From Selaginella moellendorffii (taxonomy: Eukaryota > Streptophyta > Lycopodiopsida > Selaginellales > Selaginellaceae), in contig NW_003314280.1 in the NCBI RefSeq assembly GCF_000143415.4, positions 1,470,152 to 1,534,151 on the forward strand: DNA of 64,000 nt, given 5' to 3'. Positions within the stretch are counted from its first letter, which is position 1. Every line of letters starts with the position of its first letter. The notes under the pieces are model-generated. The model was not told the origin of the DNA and made no database searches. It saw only the letters and a program-made list of their open reading frames with translations. Shown in pieces: positions 54,471 to 64,000 of the stretch. The position numbers and the translations under genes are program-made.

Positions 54471-57240
54471 CAGGTTTGTGGCTCATTACTTTTCCTTTCT
54501 TTGTTCCTGTTTCGTGCTCTTGATTGCTGATGGAGCGATTGGCTGCTACCATTTGATGGCTCAAGGCGTTTTTGGTACTGGATAGGGTGCTTATTCTTCA
54601 GCCATTGAGTCCACTTGTAGTAGCAATATTGCTACTACGATTAATCAGGAGTAGACTGCTCGAGCCATCATCAAATTGAAGCTAGCAGAACATCTAGCAT
54701 TTGCAACGAGAGTCTAGTCTGCTGCAGAATTCTGGGAGCCTCCTTGTGTGCTGAGGCCAAGTAGCTGGTGTTGTCAACTCTTCTCCTGCCAATAAGGATC
54801 GCGGAGGTGTACAAAATAGACTGGACATTATTTCATCTGCCTCATCCATTTCATGAGCATGAGAAGCTCTATCCTATTCCATTTCTGTTTTGCGTCCCTT
54901 TGCTTCCCAAAAATGGCCCCTCTTTGCAGTATAGACATGGTCAATCCTCTCCAGGATTGCTTTTGCATTCCTCCATAAAGACAAACAGTCTGAGCATAAC
55001 ATGGTACCTCTACATGGTAGGCAGATGAGTTCGCACTCTTGTTGCTGAATTGGAGCCATGATACCCACAGAACCTTCATGTCCACCTTGCAATTTACATC
55101 GTTCTCGCAATGGTGCCAAACTTGCAAATTCATTCAGCTTCTGTGTCCTTAGCATTTCGATGTGGTGCCTTCCTTTTAATCCCATTCAATGCTGTGAATG
55201 GCCTTCCTTCAGAAAGCATTAACATGTTATCAAATGCCTTCATCCTCCTATTCTTCATCATTTTCATCTTCTTCTAGCAAGATATCTTCCATTGGAGTGC
55301 TTGACATGGTTGGTTGGCAGTCACTGCAACAATGGCACATTGTTGTAATAGTCCATTGTCATCCCTACTTTGGAATTGGAATGCTTCCCATCCCCCTGTC
55401 CCATGCAAAGGAGCTTCCTCCGAACCATCTGGATGCTGAGGATGATGGATGCCGGGCTTGACCTAACTCACCTGACTCACTTGGGCTGCAAGAAAGGCAT
55501 TGACACAGTTGATCACTTATGGCACTGTAACCTCATAAGAACCAAAGAGAAGCAATCTAAGACAACAAGAACCCTAACTTGTAAGTGGATTTGAACTCAA
55601 GTTCTTTTGGATTTGGAAAAACAAATTGAGCCAAACTCAGTCCATGTGGAGATGACATCCACTTGCAGAGCCATGGAGAATATGAAATACTATAAAAATA
55701 TTAAAATAATGCATGCTAAAAATATTCTCAAGGATTCACTTAAAAAGGAATTTATATAAGTATATTCCATGTTTTTGTGAGTTCTTACATTTCTGTATAC
55801 CCGTGTTCTCAGGGCATTTCATCACCTGCCAATCACTGATTATAAACATTATACAAATCAAAATCAAGAATTGAAAATTATTTCATGATAGAATTTTATT
55901 TTGAATTTTATTTTCCCCCAAGCCTACAAGCACAAATCACTTGCATTGTTATTTTATTTATTTTTTATATTTATTTTTTTGCACATTTTTTATCCCCATA
56001 ATCTTAAAAGTGTGCCAATTACATTTTGATTGATTACGTCCGCATTACCACATGCAGACACGTGCATGTAGTACTCATGTTGATTTTCTACTACTCAGTG
56101 CATATAGGTTTGCAGCAAGGGATTGGGGGGTTGAGCATGAGCCTTTCAATTATAAAGTTCACACCAATGCAAGACTCGGCACTAAACTACCAAGGTCCTC
56201 TCCAATTCCATGGTAGTCTTCTCCAAATCGCTAGCACTTGGCGCTTGGCTTATCCCAGAATGAGACTGCTCTCTTCGGGCCATGTAGCCAGCAATGTGTT
56301 TTGTGGCTACCAATAAGAGGCCATGAAGAATTGTAGCAAGTTCCTGATGTTTGTATCTTGTTCTGGTCCACTCCTGTGCTTTACAAAGGCCATGAGAACC
56401 GAGTTCCAGTCTCCAGCACAGGATGTTCTTGTGCGTGATATTTTGTCAAAAATGAGCTTAACCTCTCATCATCATTGTGTAGAGCAGACAGTCTCGCTGC
56501 TCGCACTCGTCAGACAAACCTTGGAATATGTTTTGATGGTGGCTTTAGAATCCTTGATATATCAAGATCAAAGAAAACAACAAGTAAAAAACTTGAAAAC
56601 CTGGTTGCATCTGGTTTGCATTATCCTGAGTTGTCAAGAAAGCTTAGATACTTCCCAAGAAATCTCCCCTTCACCTCGTCAATCTGCTTAGACACTTCAT
56701 GCTTGACTTGCTACTTTTGCAGAAAGTTGTTAAATCCCATCTATTCTCCTTTTGACTAGTGCATAGGGGTAAGAATAAATTTAATCGCCCTGTCCTTTTC
56801 ACTAGCACATAGAGTTGGGATACTGATCAAGAGCAAAAAACTAGTTGGCTTTGGGATTTTGATCAAGCACGAGATTCAGGAATCGATTGGTTAACTTTGC
56901 TTCATTTTCAGATTCTGGACGTTTAGGAATGATCCATGGTTTAGAATTCACTGGGACGCCCTGATCTATGGACAGCTGGCTTGTGGACTTCTTGTGCTGA
57001 AGGGCTCTCCAGTTCTTGGGTGATATCGACAGTCTTAGAATGGTGGACAGAAAGCTTGTGTGCCATCAACGTGATGAAATTGTGGCATTTTATCGAGCAA
57101 GGTCTTTGTGGAGCATTAAGCTTTGAACCAAGCCCTAAATGTGGCAAATAATGAAATATGTTATTTGTAAATTGCCACACCCCTTTGGAGGTGTACCTGA
57201 CAATAAATTATTATACAACGCTGATTCGCAAGAAAAATCA
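54470..57240. other. Unidentified decayed gene region, unit 3
   Basis: Third copy of the 31880-34700 region. The minus strand has the longest surviving frame of this family (54828-55133; NSSAYHVEVPCYAQTVCLYG and GLTMSILQRGAIFG), and helical phrases EVSKQIDEVKGNFLGKYLSF remain at about 56640-56710. The family is not identified. Confidence 0.35.
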
Positions 57241-57291
57241 AGTATCTTTACATTGCTCTAGTCTATGGCTCAAATCGAATAGTTTCTTTCT

Positions 57292-57807
57292 TCATCTTCC
57301 AGTGCTGGATGGAAACAGAGGTCTTTGTGGAGTGGGCATGAAGGAGCGGCTGCCCTCCTCTGAATAGCCGTCAGCGCCACCGACCTCGAGTTCCACCCCC
57401 GCCCCGCCTAGCTTCGCCGCTCTCCTTCTCGCCAGCGACGCCTCCTGCCGCTGCGCGATGTACTTGCGCGTCCGGCACACATAGACCGCAAGAACCACTA
57501 AGGCAATCGCGAAAAACAGTCCCACCACGATCCCAGCGATCGCCTCGTGCGAGAGCGTGATCGTTTCCTTGCTGGATTTGGATCGCTGCAGTAGCCACCG
57601 TCGTCCAATCGACCCAATCGCTGGCTGGATCATCCGCTGGATCGATCCAGGAGCTTCATACCCGTATTGGGTGACCTCATAGGATGAATCTACACCGCTG
57701 CTACAACCGCCGCCTGGGATCCAGATCGCAAGCAGCAGGAATAGAGAAAGAAGAAGAAGCAAGCCGCTCCTCTGAGTTGGCGCTACCTCTCCGCCAAATA
57801 GCACCAT
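57292..57807 (-). CDS. Small single-pass membrane protein, triplicated copy 3
   Basis: A 171-codon sister of the proteins at 34766 and 50780, intact. Same signal peptide and membrane helix (AIAGIVVGLFFAIALVVLAV). The tail keeps GGADGYSEEGS but lacks the SSGGR repeat present in copy 1. Differences from copies 1 and 2 are mostly substitutions or whole codons. Upstream sequence to about 58050 is nearly identical to that of copy 2. Function unknown. Confidence 0.75.
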   Translation of the reverse strand: MVLFGGEVAPTQRSGLLLLLSLFLLLAIWIPGGGCSSGVDSSYEVTQYGYEAPGSIQRMIQPAIGSIGRRWLLQRSKSSKETITLSHEAIAGIVVGLFFAIALVVLAVYVCRTRKYIAQRQEASLARRRAAKLGGAGVELEVGGADGYSEEGSRSFMPTPQRPLFPSSTGR

Positions 57808-58054
57808 TTTCGTGATCCTGCGTGTTCGTTGCCAAGATATCTATTTCTCGACCTCTCAAGTAGAATGGAAGTTTGGGCGATTTTATCATTTATATAGGAA
57901 AAAGACCCTCTTGACCTACAATACATAACGCGACTAGTTCAAAGTCTTCTTGTGAATAGCGCGTCATACGTGGCCTTTGACGCTTGTGCACCTTGAAGTT
58001 GACAGAACTTTTCTTATGTGAATTCCTTCTTCCTAAACCCTAAATAATCAAAGT

Positions 58055-59400
58055 GATTTCATGGCAAGATCGCTTGTGATCTGCAAAGAAAGAAGGAATC
58101 TTTATAGATCAGTCTTCCTTGCCTCAAAAATCCACATTGCTTGCCGTGAGCTGAGAGGCATTTCGAGCAGCAGCTTAAATTTTTTTAAACCTGGGCACCA
58201 TTTTCATTATAGGTTGGAGGGCAAAGCGTGGAGGTGGATGATGACACAGAGGGGCAGGATATAATCTCCAGCATTCTCCACCGTGCCTCAAGGAACTCAC
58301 TGTTGTGCTCGAGTATAGCAAGGATGGTGATGACCAGATGGAAGTTAGCAGTCACTGCTGTTGTCTCCCTCACAAAGCTCTCCCTCGAAGCTCTCCATGG
58401 GACCAAATGGGGAGCAGCGTACTCCACCGCGATTCAGGAGCTCCACATCACTGGGAGACCATGTTGGGGGGTGTGGGATCTTGTATGTAGAGACACATCC
58501 TCGCGCTTGGTGACACCTCCGGGCACAAATGATTTATTTGTGGGCACAAATGACTGTAACACAAATCAATCAGTAAGATTTAACAAAGAAAAAAAACCAA
58601 AGAAGAATAGTCAAGATCTACATGAAGAAATAGTTGTATTGTCTCCAGATTAACAAAGAAAAGAGACTGTCCATGGTCATCTTGTGTTCACTGTCAATTC
58701 ATTGGAGCGCAAGCCTCAAAACATAGGCGAGACTGGGAGAGATTGGCGATGGCATCCACCTTCCAGTGTCCATATCCAACTTACGAAGGTTGTCACATCG
58801 CATGTCCACAACGCAAGAGTTACACTGTTCAAAACCTCTAGGCTCGGGCACGAAGCTAGCAGCATCTGGAGCAGCGCATGGGGGACGTAAGAGTAGAGCT
58901 CACATCTTTTTACACGAATCATCTTGAAAAGAGATCTAAGGCAAGAAAGAATCATGGCTGTCCACTCTTGATAGGAAAGATCAACGCAAAACACTCAAAT
59001 GAAACGCAGACCACTACAACCCTGTCTTGGATTCGATCGAAAACCCATCGAGCCTCCATTGCCACATTTCCCATACATGTTGATCAAGCTACTGGCCACA
59101 CGAGGATTGGATTGGAGCCATATCCTGTGTGGATGTGGATCCTCCTCCCTCTCTCCAAATCCCTGGCGCCGGTGCAGGATTTCATGCTGTCCTTGACTCT
59201 TAACCATAAACTTTTCTCTCTATTTCAAAGAGGTAGGAGCGAGAGGAACTCCAGTCTCCTCTCTATGTGGCGGTAGCTCCAGTGGAACCTGTGCAGAAAA
59301 CTCACAAGGACGAGCATCAACATCGTGACTCGCAAAACTACAAGAGGTACCAATTCATCTTTCGTGGAACTTAGTAGTCATGCAGTTGATTTTCAATAAG
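58055..59400. pseudogene. LRR-like and PPR scraps, unit 3
   Basis: Plus-strand LRR-like 5' fragment (58061-58540), minus-strand LRR-like exon (58716-58994; YVPHALLQMLLASCPSLEVL) and PPR scrap (58995-59207; NPRVASSLINMYGKCGN). Very close to unit 2, indicating that units 2 and 3 separated more recently than unit 1. Confidence 0.45.
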
Positions 59401-59437
59401 AACTTGACAAAGATCAGGCATTGCTACTTCTCACGCG

Positions 59438-60020
59438 TGAAAAATGCGACCAGGAAAAAAGAAGAGCAAGTCGAACAGCAGCCGGGGCTGCAGTGAATCA
59501 CGATGTCTTCCACTTGATGAACTCCAAGTAAATCCTTGAAAACCATCATGGTGGGCGGTGTGGGATCTTGCACGTGAAGATGAACAGCCACATCCTTACG
59601 CTTGGTGACACCTCCAAGCTCCCTCAGTTAACAGCGAACACAAGATGACCATGGACAGTCTCTTCTCTTTGTTTGGCTTTGGAGACAATACATACTGACT
59701 GCTGTTCTCTTCAGGTTCGTTTTTTCTTTTGTTTTGTCTTGTGTTTCTTGCTGATCGATCTGTGTTGCAGTCATTTGTGCCTGGAGGTGTCACCAAGTGC
59801 AAGGATGTGACTGTTCATCTTCACGTGCATGATCCCACACCACCCAACGTGATGGTTGTCAAGGATTTATGGAGTTCATCAAGTAAAAGAGGTTGTGATT
59901 CACTGCAGCTAAGTTGTGGCGAACTGGTCACTGAAGCCACGCTACGAATGCTTCCGGGTGCTGTTCGACTTGCTATTTTTCTTTCCTGGTCGCATTTCTT
60001 TCGCGCGTGAGGAACTGCAT
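59438..60020. repeat. Inverted repeat, unit 3
   Basis: Left arm about 59438-59620 and right arm about 59775-60010, inverted copies of the same LRR-like exon with a spacer of about 150 bases that contains tcttcaggttcg and a T-rich tract ending in ttgcag. Small deletions in both arms leave most pairing intact. Confidence 0.8.
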
Positions 60021-60169
60021 CACTGGCTTTATTAGTTAGCAGTGCCTGAGCCTGGCAACGTATCACCTTTTGTAGTTTCTAAATCAAACAAAACGTTGGC
60101 GAGCTTTTGCCAAGTACTTCCAAGACTGTAATAGCTTCTTTTGTGATTTGTTTGTAAGGAAGGGCATTC

Positions 60170-62758
60170 TTATACACAAACTTCACTGGATTCTTCGTCT
60201 GTACAAGTTTTTCCTGCCAAAGAAACTTCTTCCACCCTTGCAGCGCACAGAGATAGAGCAGCCGCGGCTGGAGAAGAAGCCTCAAATTCTTTGATCATGG
60301 CCTTGACGTCGTCTAGCTTTCCCGACCGGCAAACCCAGTCGAGGATGGAGCTGCAAGTGGTGGCGTCCGGCAGCATCCCCTTGGCCAGCACCACTCGCAG
60401 CAGCTCCATCGTCCCGGCCAAGTTCCCAGATCTGTGGAGACCACTGAAGCAAGCCGCGAAGGTGAACGAGTCCGGCTGGTGGCCCTTGCCGACCATCTCC
60501 TCAAGAACAGTGATCGCCTGCTCGGTCTTCCCCGACTTCCACAGCCCGTCCACGAGGATGTTGTAAGTCACGGTGTCGGGATCCCAGCCAAAGCTCTTAA
60601 GCTCGCTCACGAGCTGGAGAGCGTCGTCGGTTCTCGAGGCCCGGCAGAGCGCGTAGACGAGCGAGCCGTAAGTGATGGAGTCGGGCACGCAGCCGGAGCT
60701 CACCATCTCCTCCAGGAACTGGCAGGCCTCCTCGATCCGGCCGGACTTGCACAGGCCGTGGACAAGCGCGTTGTAAGTCACCACGTTTGGAGGAACTCCC
60801 AGATTCCCCATGAGATCGAGGATGTCCCGCGCGGCCTCCACCTGTCCCGCCTTGCACAGCCCGTCGATGAGCGCGCCAAAAGTCATCACGTCCGGCTGCA
60901 AGTTCTTGGCCACCATCTCCTCGAAGAGCGCGGACGCCTGCTCGAAGTTGCCGGCCTTGCAAGCCCCCGCGATGAGAATGTTGAAGGTGACTTTGTCAGG
61001 CACGAGCTCCAGCTCCAGCATCCGGTTGTAGACCTGGAGCGCTCTCGACACGTCCCCGAGCTTGGAAAGTCCGTTGATACAGCAGTTGAAAGCGTACGTG
61101 TCCGGGTCGGGCATGGCGTCGAGCAGCGCCTCGGCCTGACCCGCCCGCCCCGTCCGGAAGAGACCATCGATCAAGGTGCAGTACGTGATCTTGTCCGGGG
61201 CCAGGCCGTGCTTGAGCGTCATGTCGTCGAACATCTGGAAGGCCTCGCCCGATCGGTCCGACTTGCAGAGTCCGTCGATGATCGAGTTGAAAGTCACCAC
61301 GTTTGGCGTGCATCCCCGCGACGCCATGCCGTGGAGGAGCTCCAGAGCCTCGTCGACGCGGGAGGCCTTGCAAAAGGCGTCCACCAGGACGCTGTAGGTG
61401 ATCACGTCCGGGGTGACGCCCTTGTCCACCATACTCTCGATCATGGCGTGGGCTCTCTCCATCTTGTCCGCCTTGCACAGCCCGTTCACGAGCGCGTTGT
61501 AGGTGATAACGTTCGGGACGTAGCCACCCGCGATCATGTCGTCGAAGACGCTGCAAGCCTCGTCGATCTGGCCACACTTGCACAGCCCGTCGATCAGCGT
61601 GCTGAAAGTCACGGTGTCTGGAGAGACTCTCAAGCTCCCATCTCGCAAGCTCCTCATCAGCTCGCACGCCTCGGCCGTCATGGACTGCTTGCAAAGCCCG
61701 TCGAGGAACGAGTTGTAAGTGATGATGTTTGGAAGAACGTCGCAGCTCTTCCGCGTCATCTCCTGGATGAGCTCTCGCGCCTCGTCGATCCGGCCGACCT
61801 TGCACAGCCCGTTGATGAGCACGCTGTAGGTGACGACGTTTGGGACGCAACCTCGAGAGCTCATGTCGCCATGGAGCCGCCGTGCCTCCTCCAGATCCCC
61901 GGCTTTGCACAAGCTATCGATCAGCGTGTTGTAAGTCACCACGTCGGGGTGGTGGCCTCTCTCCACGAGCTCTTCGAAGAGCTCCATCCCTGCGCCAAGA
62001 TCGTTGCTCTTGCAGAGCCCATTGATGATCGTGTTGTAAGTCACGATGGTGGGAGCTACGCCGTCGCGAGCCATCTCCCCGCGGAAGATCTCCAGCGCGC
62101 GAGCTGTGTCCCCCGCGCGGCACAGCGACTGGAGCACGATGTTGTAGTCCGCAACCGAGCGCGAGGAGCTCCGGATCCGGCGGAAGAAGCCGAGAGTCCT
62201 CTCGACGTCGCCGCCGGCCTTGTAAGTCGCGCGGAGGAGCGTGCTGTAGGTGAAGTGATTGGGGCGGCAGCGTGGCGGGAGGCGCGAGCGAAAGAGATCG
62301 ATGGCCTTGGCGGGGGAGCCCGACTTGACGAGGAGATTGAGGTACTTGTTGAAGGAGAAGATGGTGTGCTTGAATCCCGGGAGAGCCGCGGCCCAGTCGT
62401 AGAACTGGGTGCCAAGCTCGGCATTGCCGTCGAGCTGGGCGAGAATGGCGGCCGCGACAGAAGGGTGGAGGCGGCCCTTGCAGCCGCGGAGGGCGGCGAC
62501 GACGCTCTGGCCGGGCCTCAGCGATTCCAGCGCCTCGGAGATTGATCGGGGATCCTCGGCGAGTAGCGGCTTGCAATTACCTGCTGCGCCTCCTCCTCCT
62601 CCTCCTCCTCGGCGGGGATTTGGCGATGGCGAGGGCTGTGGCGCGACGATGCATTGTGAGGCAGCAGCGCCATGGCTGCCGCTCACAACGCCACACATAT
62701 GTGATCCGATTGGATAAAATGCCCTAGGTTCGCTGGGATATTCTTTGAGCCGTTGCAA
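60170..62758 (-). CDS. P-class pentatricopeptide repeat protein (intact, 862 residues)
   Basis: A single-exon frame with about eighteen 35-residue P-type PPR motifs from residue about 150 onward (PNHFTYSTLLRATYKAGGDV; VVTYNTLIDSLCKAGDLEEA; VVTYSVLINGLCKVGRIDEA; ITYNSFLDGLCKQSMTAEAC). P-class proteins bind organelle transcripts sequence-specifically through residues 5 and 35 of each repeat, acting in stabilisation, processing or fertility restoration. The N-terminus has a Gly run encoded by a (CTC)n tract at 62583-62610. The in-frame ATG at about 62695 (MCGVVSGSHGAAASQCIVAP) gives a more typical organelle transit peptide than the first ATG at 62758. Copy A at 39500-41325 is its damaged duplicate, and scraps of it occur in the chimeric repeats. 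Confidence 0.95.
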   Translation of the reverse strand: MQRLKEYPSEPRAFYPIGSHMCGVVSGSHGAAASQCIVAPQPSPSPNPRRGGGGGGGAAGNCKPLLAEDPRSISEALESLRPGQSVVAALRGCKGRLHPSVAAAILAQLDGNAELGTQFYDWAAALPGFKHTIFSFNKYLNLLVKSGSPAKAIDLFRSRLPPRCRPNHFTYSTLLRATYKAGGDVERTLGFFRRIRSSSRSVADYNIVLQSLCRAGDTARALEIFRGEMARDGVAPTIVTYNTIINGLCKSNDLGAGMELFEELVERGHHPDVVTYNTLIDSLCKAGDLEEARRLHGDMSSRGCVPNVVTYSVLINGLCKVGRIDEARELIQEMTRKSCDVLPNIITYNSFLDGLCKQSMTAEACELMRSLRDGSLRVSPDTVTFSTLIDGLCKCGQIDEACSVFDDMIAGGYVPNVITYNALVNGLCKADKMERAHAMIESMVDKGVTPDVITYSVLVDAFCKASRVDEALELLHGMASRGCTPNVVTFNSIIDGLCKSDRSGEAFQMFDDMTLKHGLAPDKITYCTLIDGLFRTGRAGQAEALLDAMPDPDTYAFNCCINGLSKLGDVSRALQVYNRMLELELVPDKVTFNILIAGACKAGNFEQASALFEEMVAKNLQPDVMTFGALIDGLCKAGQVEAARDILDLMGNLGVPPNVVTYNALVHGLCKSGRIEEACQFLEEMVSSGCVPDSITYGSLVYALCRASRTDDALQLVSELKSFGWDPDTVTYNILVDGLWKSGKTEQAITVLEEMVGKGHQPDSFTFAACFSGLHRSGNLAGTMELLRVVLAKGMLPDATTCSSILDWVCRSGKLDDVKAMIKEFEASSPAAAALSLCAARVEEVSLAGKTCTDEESSEVCV

Positions 62759-62904
62759 GCATATTCGCGGGTCAAGATAAGTTAAACTCAGACCGTCGGA
62801 TTCTTAAGCTCTACGAACGGCTAGGATTGCTCGAGCTCAAGTTAACCAAAGTTAAGAGACAAGAATCTACCGTTAGCCAACTCTAAGTTCTGCGTATCTC
62901 GCCT

Positions 62905-64000
62905 TTACAAGTAATGTAAAATGTGTGTGCCAGTTGAGGCTTTCAATCGGCAGCTCTGTCCGAGATGGACGTCGCCAAAGACATACCTGTGACATCAGTT
63001 TTTTTCAGGTGTAGTTCGATTCAACAACGACGCCTACCTGTATTCGCATCGCTGCATCATAGCACACCGTGCTTTGGAGTAGTCCCAGAAGCAATCCTCG
63101 TCTCGCATAGGTTCCCTCTTGGCTGCTTTTCATCGAAGATGAGCGTCGTGTTTTCTACTCTTTAGTCACACTGAAGGTGTACCTTTGGACACAAAACTTC
63201 GGGTTGCCTGAGGATGGGAGTCGTGCAAGATCTCCAGCCAAAGCTCCCTGAGCAGAACAGGAGATCGAACCAAGTTTCTGTGGTCGACTGCACAACCAAG
63301 TTACTCCCGACGAACACAATTGCAATCCAAGACAACACTTACTCTTGTCGACTTCCCAGACGGCGGTCTTCTTTCCGGGTATGGACAGCGCATCTTCATA
63401 GTACGTGATATACTTCATTCTGTTGTCCCGGCTCACGTTGACAGGAATGTCGCCTCCAGGGCGAGGCTCAACGTTGAAAAGCTCTTGGACGTCTGAGCCG
63501 TCGTGTGCCGTCTTGAAGATAGAAAACCAAAACGCGTTTCAACAGCATGTTGCAACAACAGGACAACAATCTTCACCTGAGGAGCCCGCGTCACGTTTAC
63601 TTGCTCGCCCAGCCATGTCTTACACCACGAAAGCGAGTTGTATGGCACCTGAAAGTTCCAAGTTACTTGAAACTTCACGAGCCAAATAGCATCACATACC
63701 GTTGCATCCCCGGTTACAGCACTTGGAGATCCTTGCACTTCTACGCCCGACCTGCAGAAGAGAACGAACAGTATTTCCTTAAAACAGCAGCAACAGCGAA
63801 ATTTGTATTACCTCGACACAAGAGTGCCATCCGTTTCATAAAAGACATCTTTCATCATCCAATTGTCTGGAAATGGCCTCCCAGTCGGTGCAAAATGATA
63901 CCCAACCTGATGATTGCTTGATGTTACTTTCCATAAACATCAGGAATGGCTTGTTATTTACCTCCGTTTTCAGATTGACGCCATAGATACAGTACACGTT
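62905..64000 (-). CDS. PSAT1: Phospholipid:sterol acyltransferase, C-terminal exons (partial)
   Basis: Eight exons run from the right edge to a TAA at 62905-62907 (62905-62986, 63038-63122, 63183-63287, 63343-63511, 63577-63648, 63700-63751, 63812-63906, 63962 to beyond 64000). They read YCIYGVNLKTE, VGYHFAPTGRPFPDNWMMKD, SGVEVQGSPSAVTGDATVPY, LSWCKTWLGEQVNVTRAPQ, THDGSDVQELF-type (after Gln), MKYITYYEDALSIPGKKTAV, HRNLVRSPVLLRELWLEILH, DEDCFWDYSKARC and YVFGDVHLGQSCRL. This matches the C-terminal part of plant PSAT, an LCAT-family enzyme that transfers an acyl group from phospholipid to sterol to make sterol esters, at the ER. The GDxTVPY block and the His of TAHDGSD fit the catalytic Asp and His region (the first exon codon here reads T then AHDGSD). 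The catalytic Ser lies outside the window. Confidence 0.92.

Overview
The window is nuclear DNA from a land plant. It carries cytosolic ribosomal protein genes, organelle-type PPR genes, a Rubisco accumulation factor relative, a phytocyanin, an extensin-like gene, F-box/kelch, serine carboxypeptidase-like and sterol acyltransferase genes. Nearly every spliced gene has introns of only about 50-65 bases. Short introns, abundant PPR genes and compact spacing suggest a lycophyte such as Selaginella; that assignment is inference from gene content, not a database match.

Region 1 (1-9.1 kb) is a graveyard of duplicated genes. A WRAP53/TCAB1-like WD40 gene and a DnaJ-type zinc-finger gene exist as two neighbouring duplicates that decayed reciprocally: the first copy keeps the zinc-finger gene, the second keeps the WD40 gene. 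Between and around them lie broken, opposite-strand copies of a P-loop NTPase gene, the 3' tail of a DNA 3'-phosphatase gene, and a tRNA-Asp-like relic.

Region 2 (9.1-28.3 kb) is ordinary gene-rich sequence broken by one AT-rich desert (15.5-19.6 kb) with a Copia relic and a P450 fragment. In order: M32 carboxypeptidase, RAF1-like protein, PLS-class PPR protein, tRNA-Pro, F-box/kelch protein, a serine carboxypeptidase-like gene with a decayed tandem copy, a divergent RPS15-RPS25 ribosomal pair with a shared 190-base promoter, a two-RRM glycine-rich hnRNP, and a phytocyanin.

Region 3 (28.8-62.8 kb) is a segmental-duplication cluster. A unit of about 6-7 kb occurs three times (about 30.5-37.6, 42.6-53.45 and 53.3-60.1 kb). 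Each unit contains a PPR/phytocyanin gene-scrap chimera, a short acidic repeat ORF, an LTR-like segment, an unidentified decayed gene, an intact small membrane-protein ORF, LRR-like and PPR scraps, and an inverted repeat of about 250-base arms. Two extensin-like genes and two P-class PPR genes (one truncated, one intact with 862 residues) are interleaved. A young Copia element with near-identical LTRs is nested in the second unit. Source genes for the scraps (phytocyanin, PPR) still sit in the same window, so the cluster records local copying and rejoining.

Region 4 (62.9-64 kb) holds the last eight exons of a phospholipid:sterol acyltransferase gene running off the right edge. The genes do not form an operon-like pathway. 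The common themes are local duplication, rearrangement and decay around a backbone of housekeeping genes.
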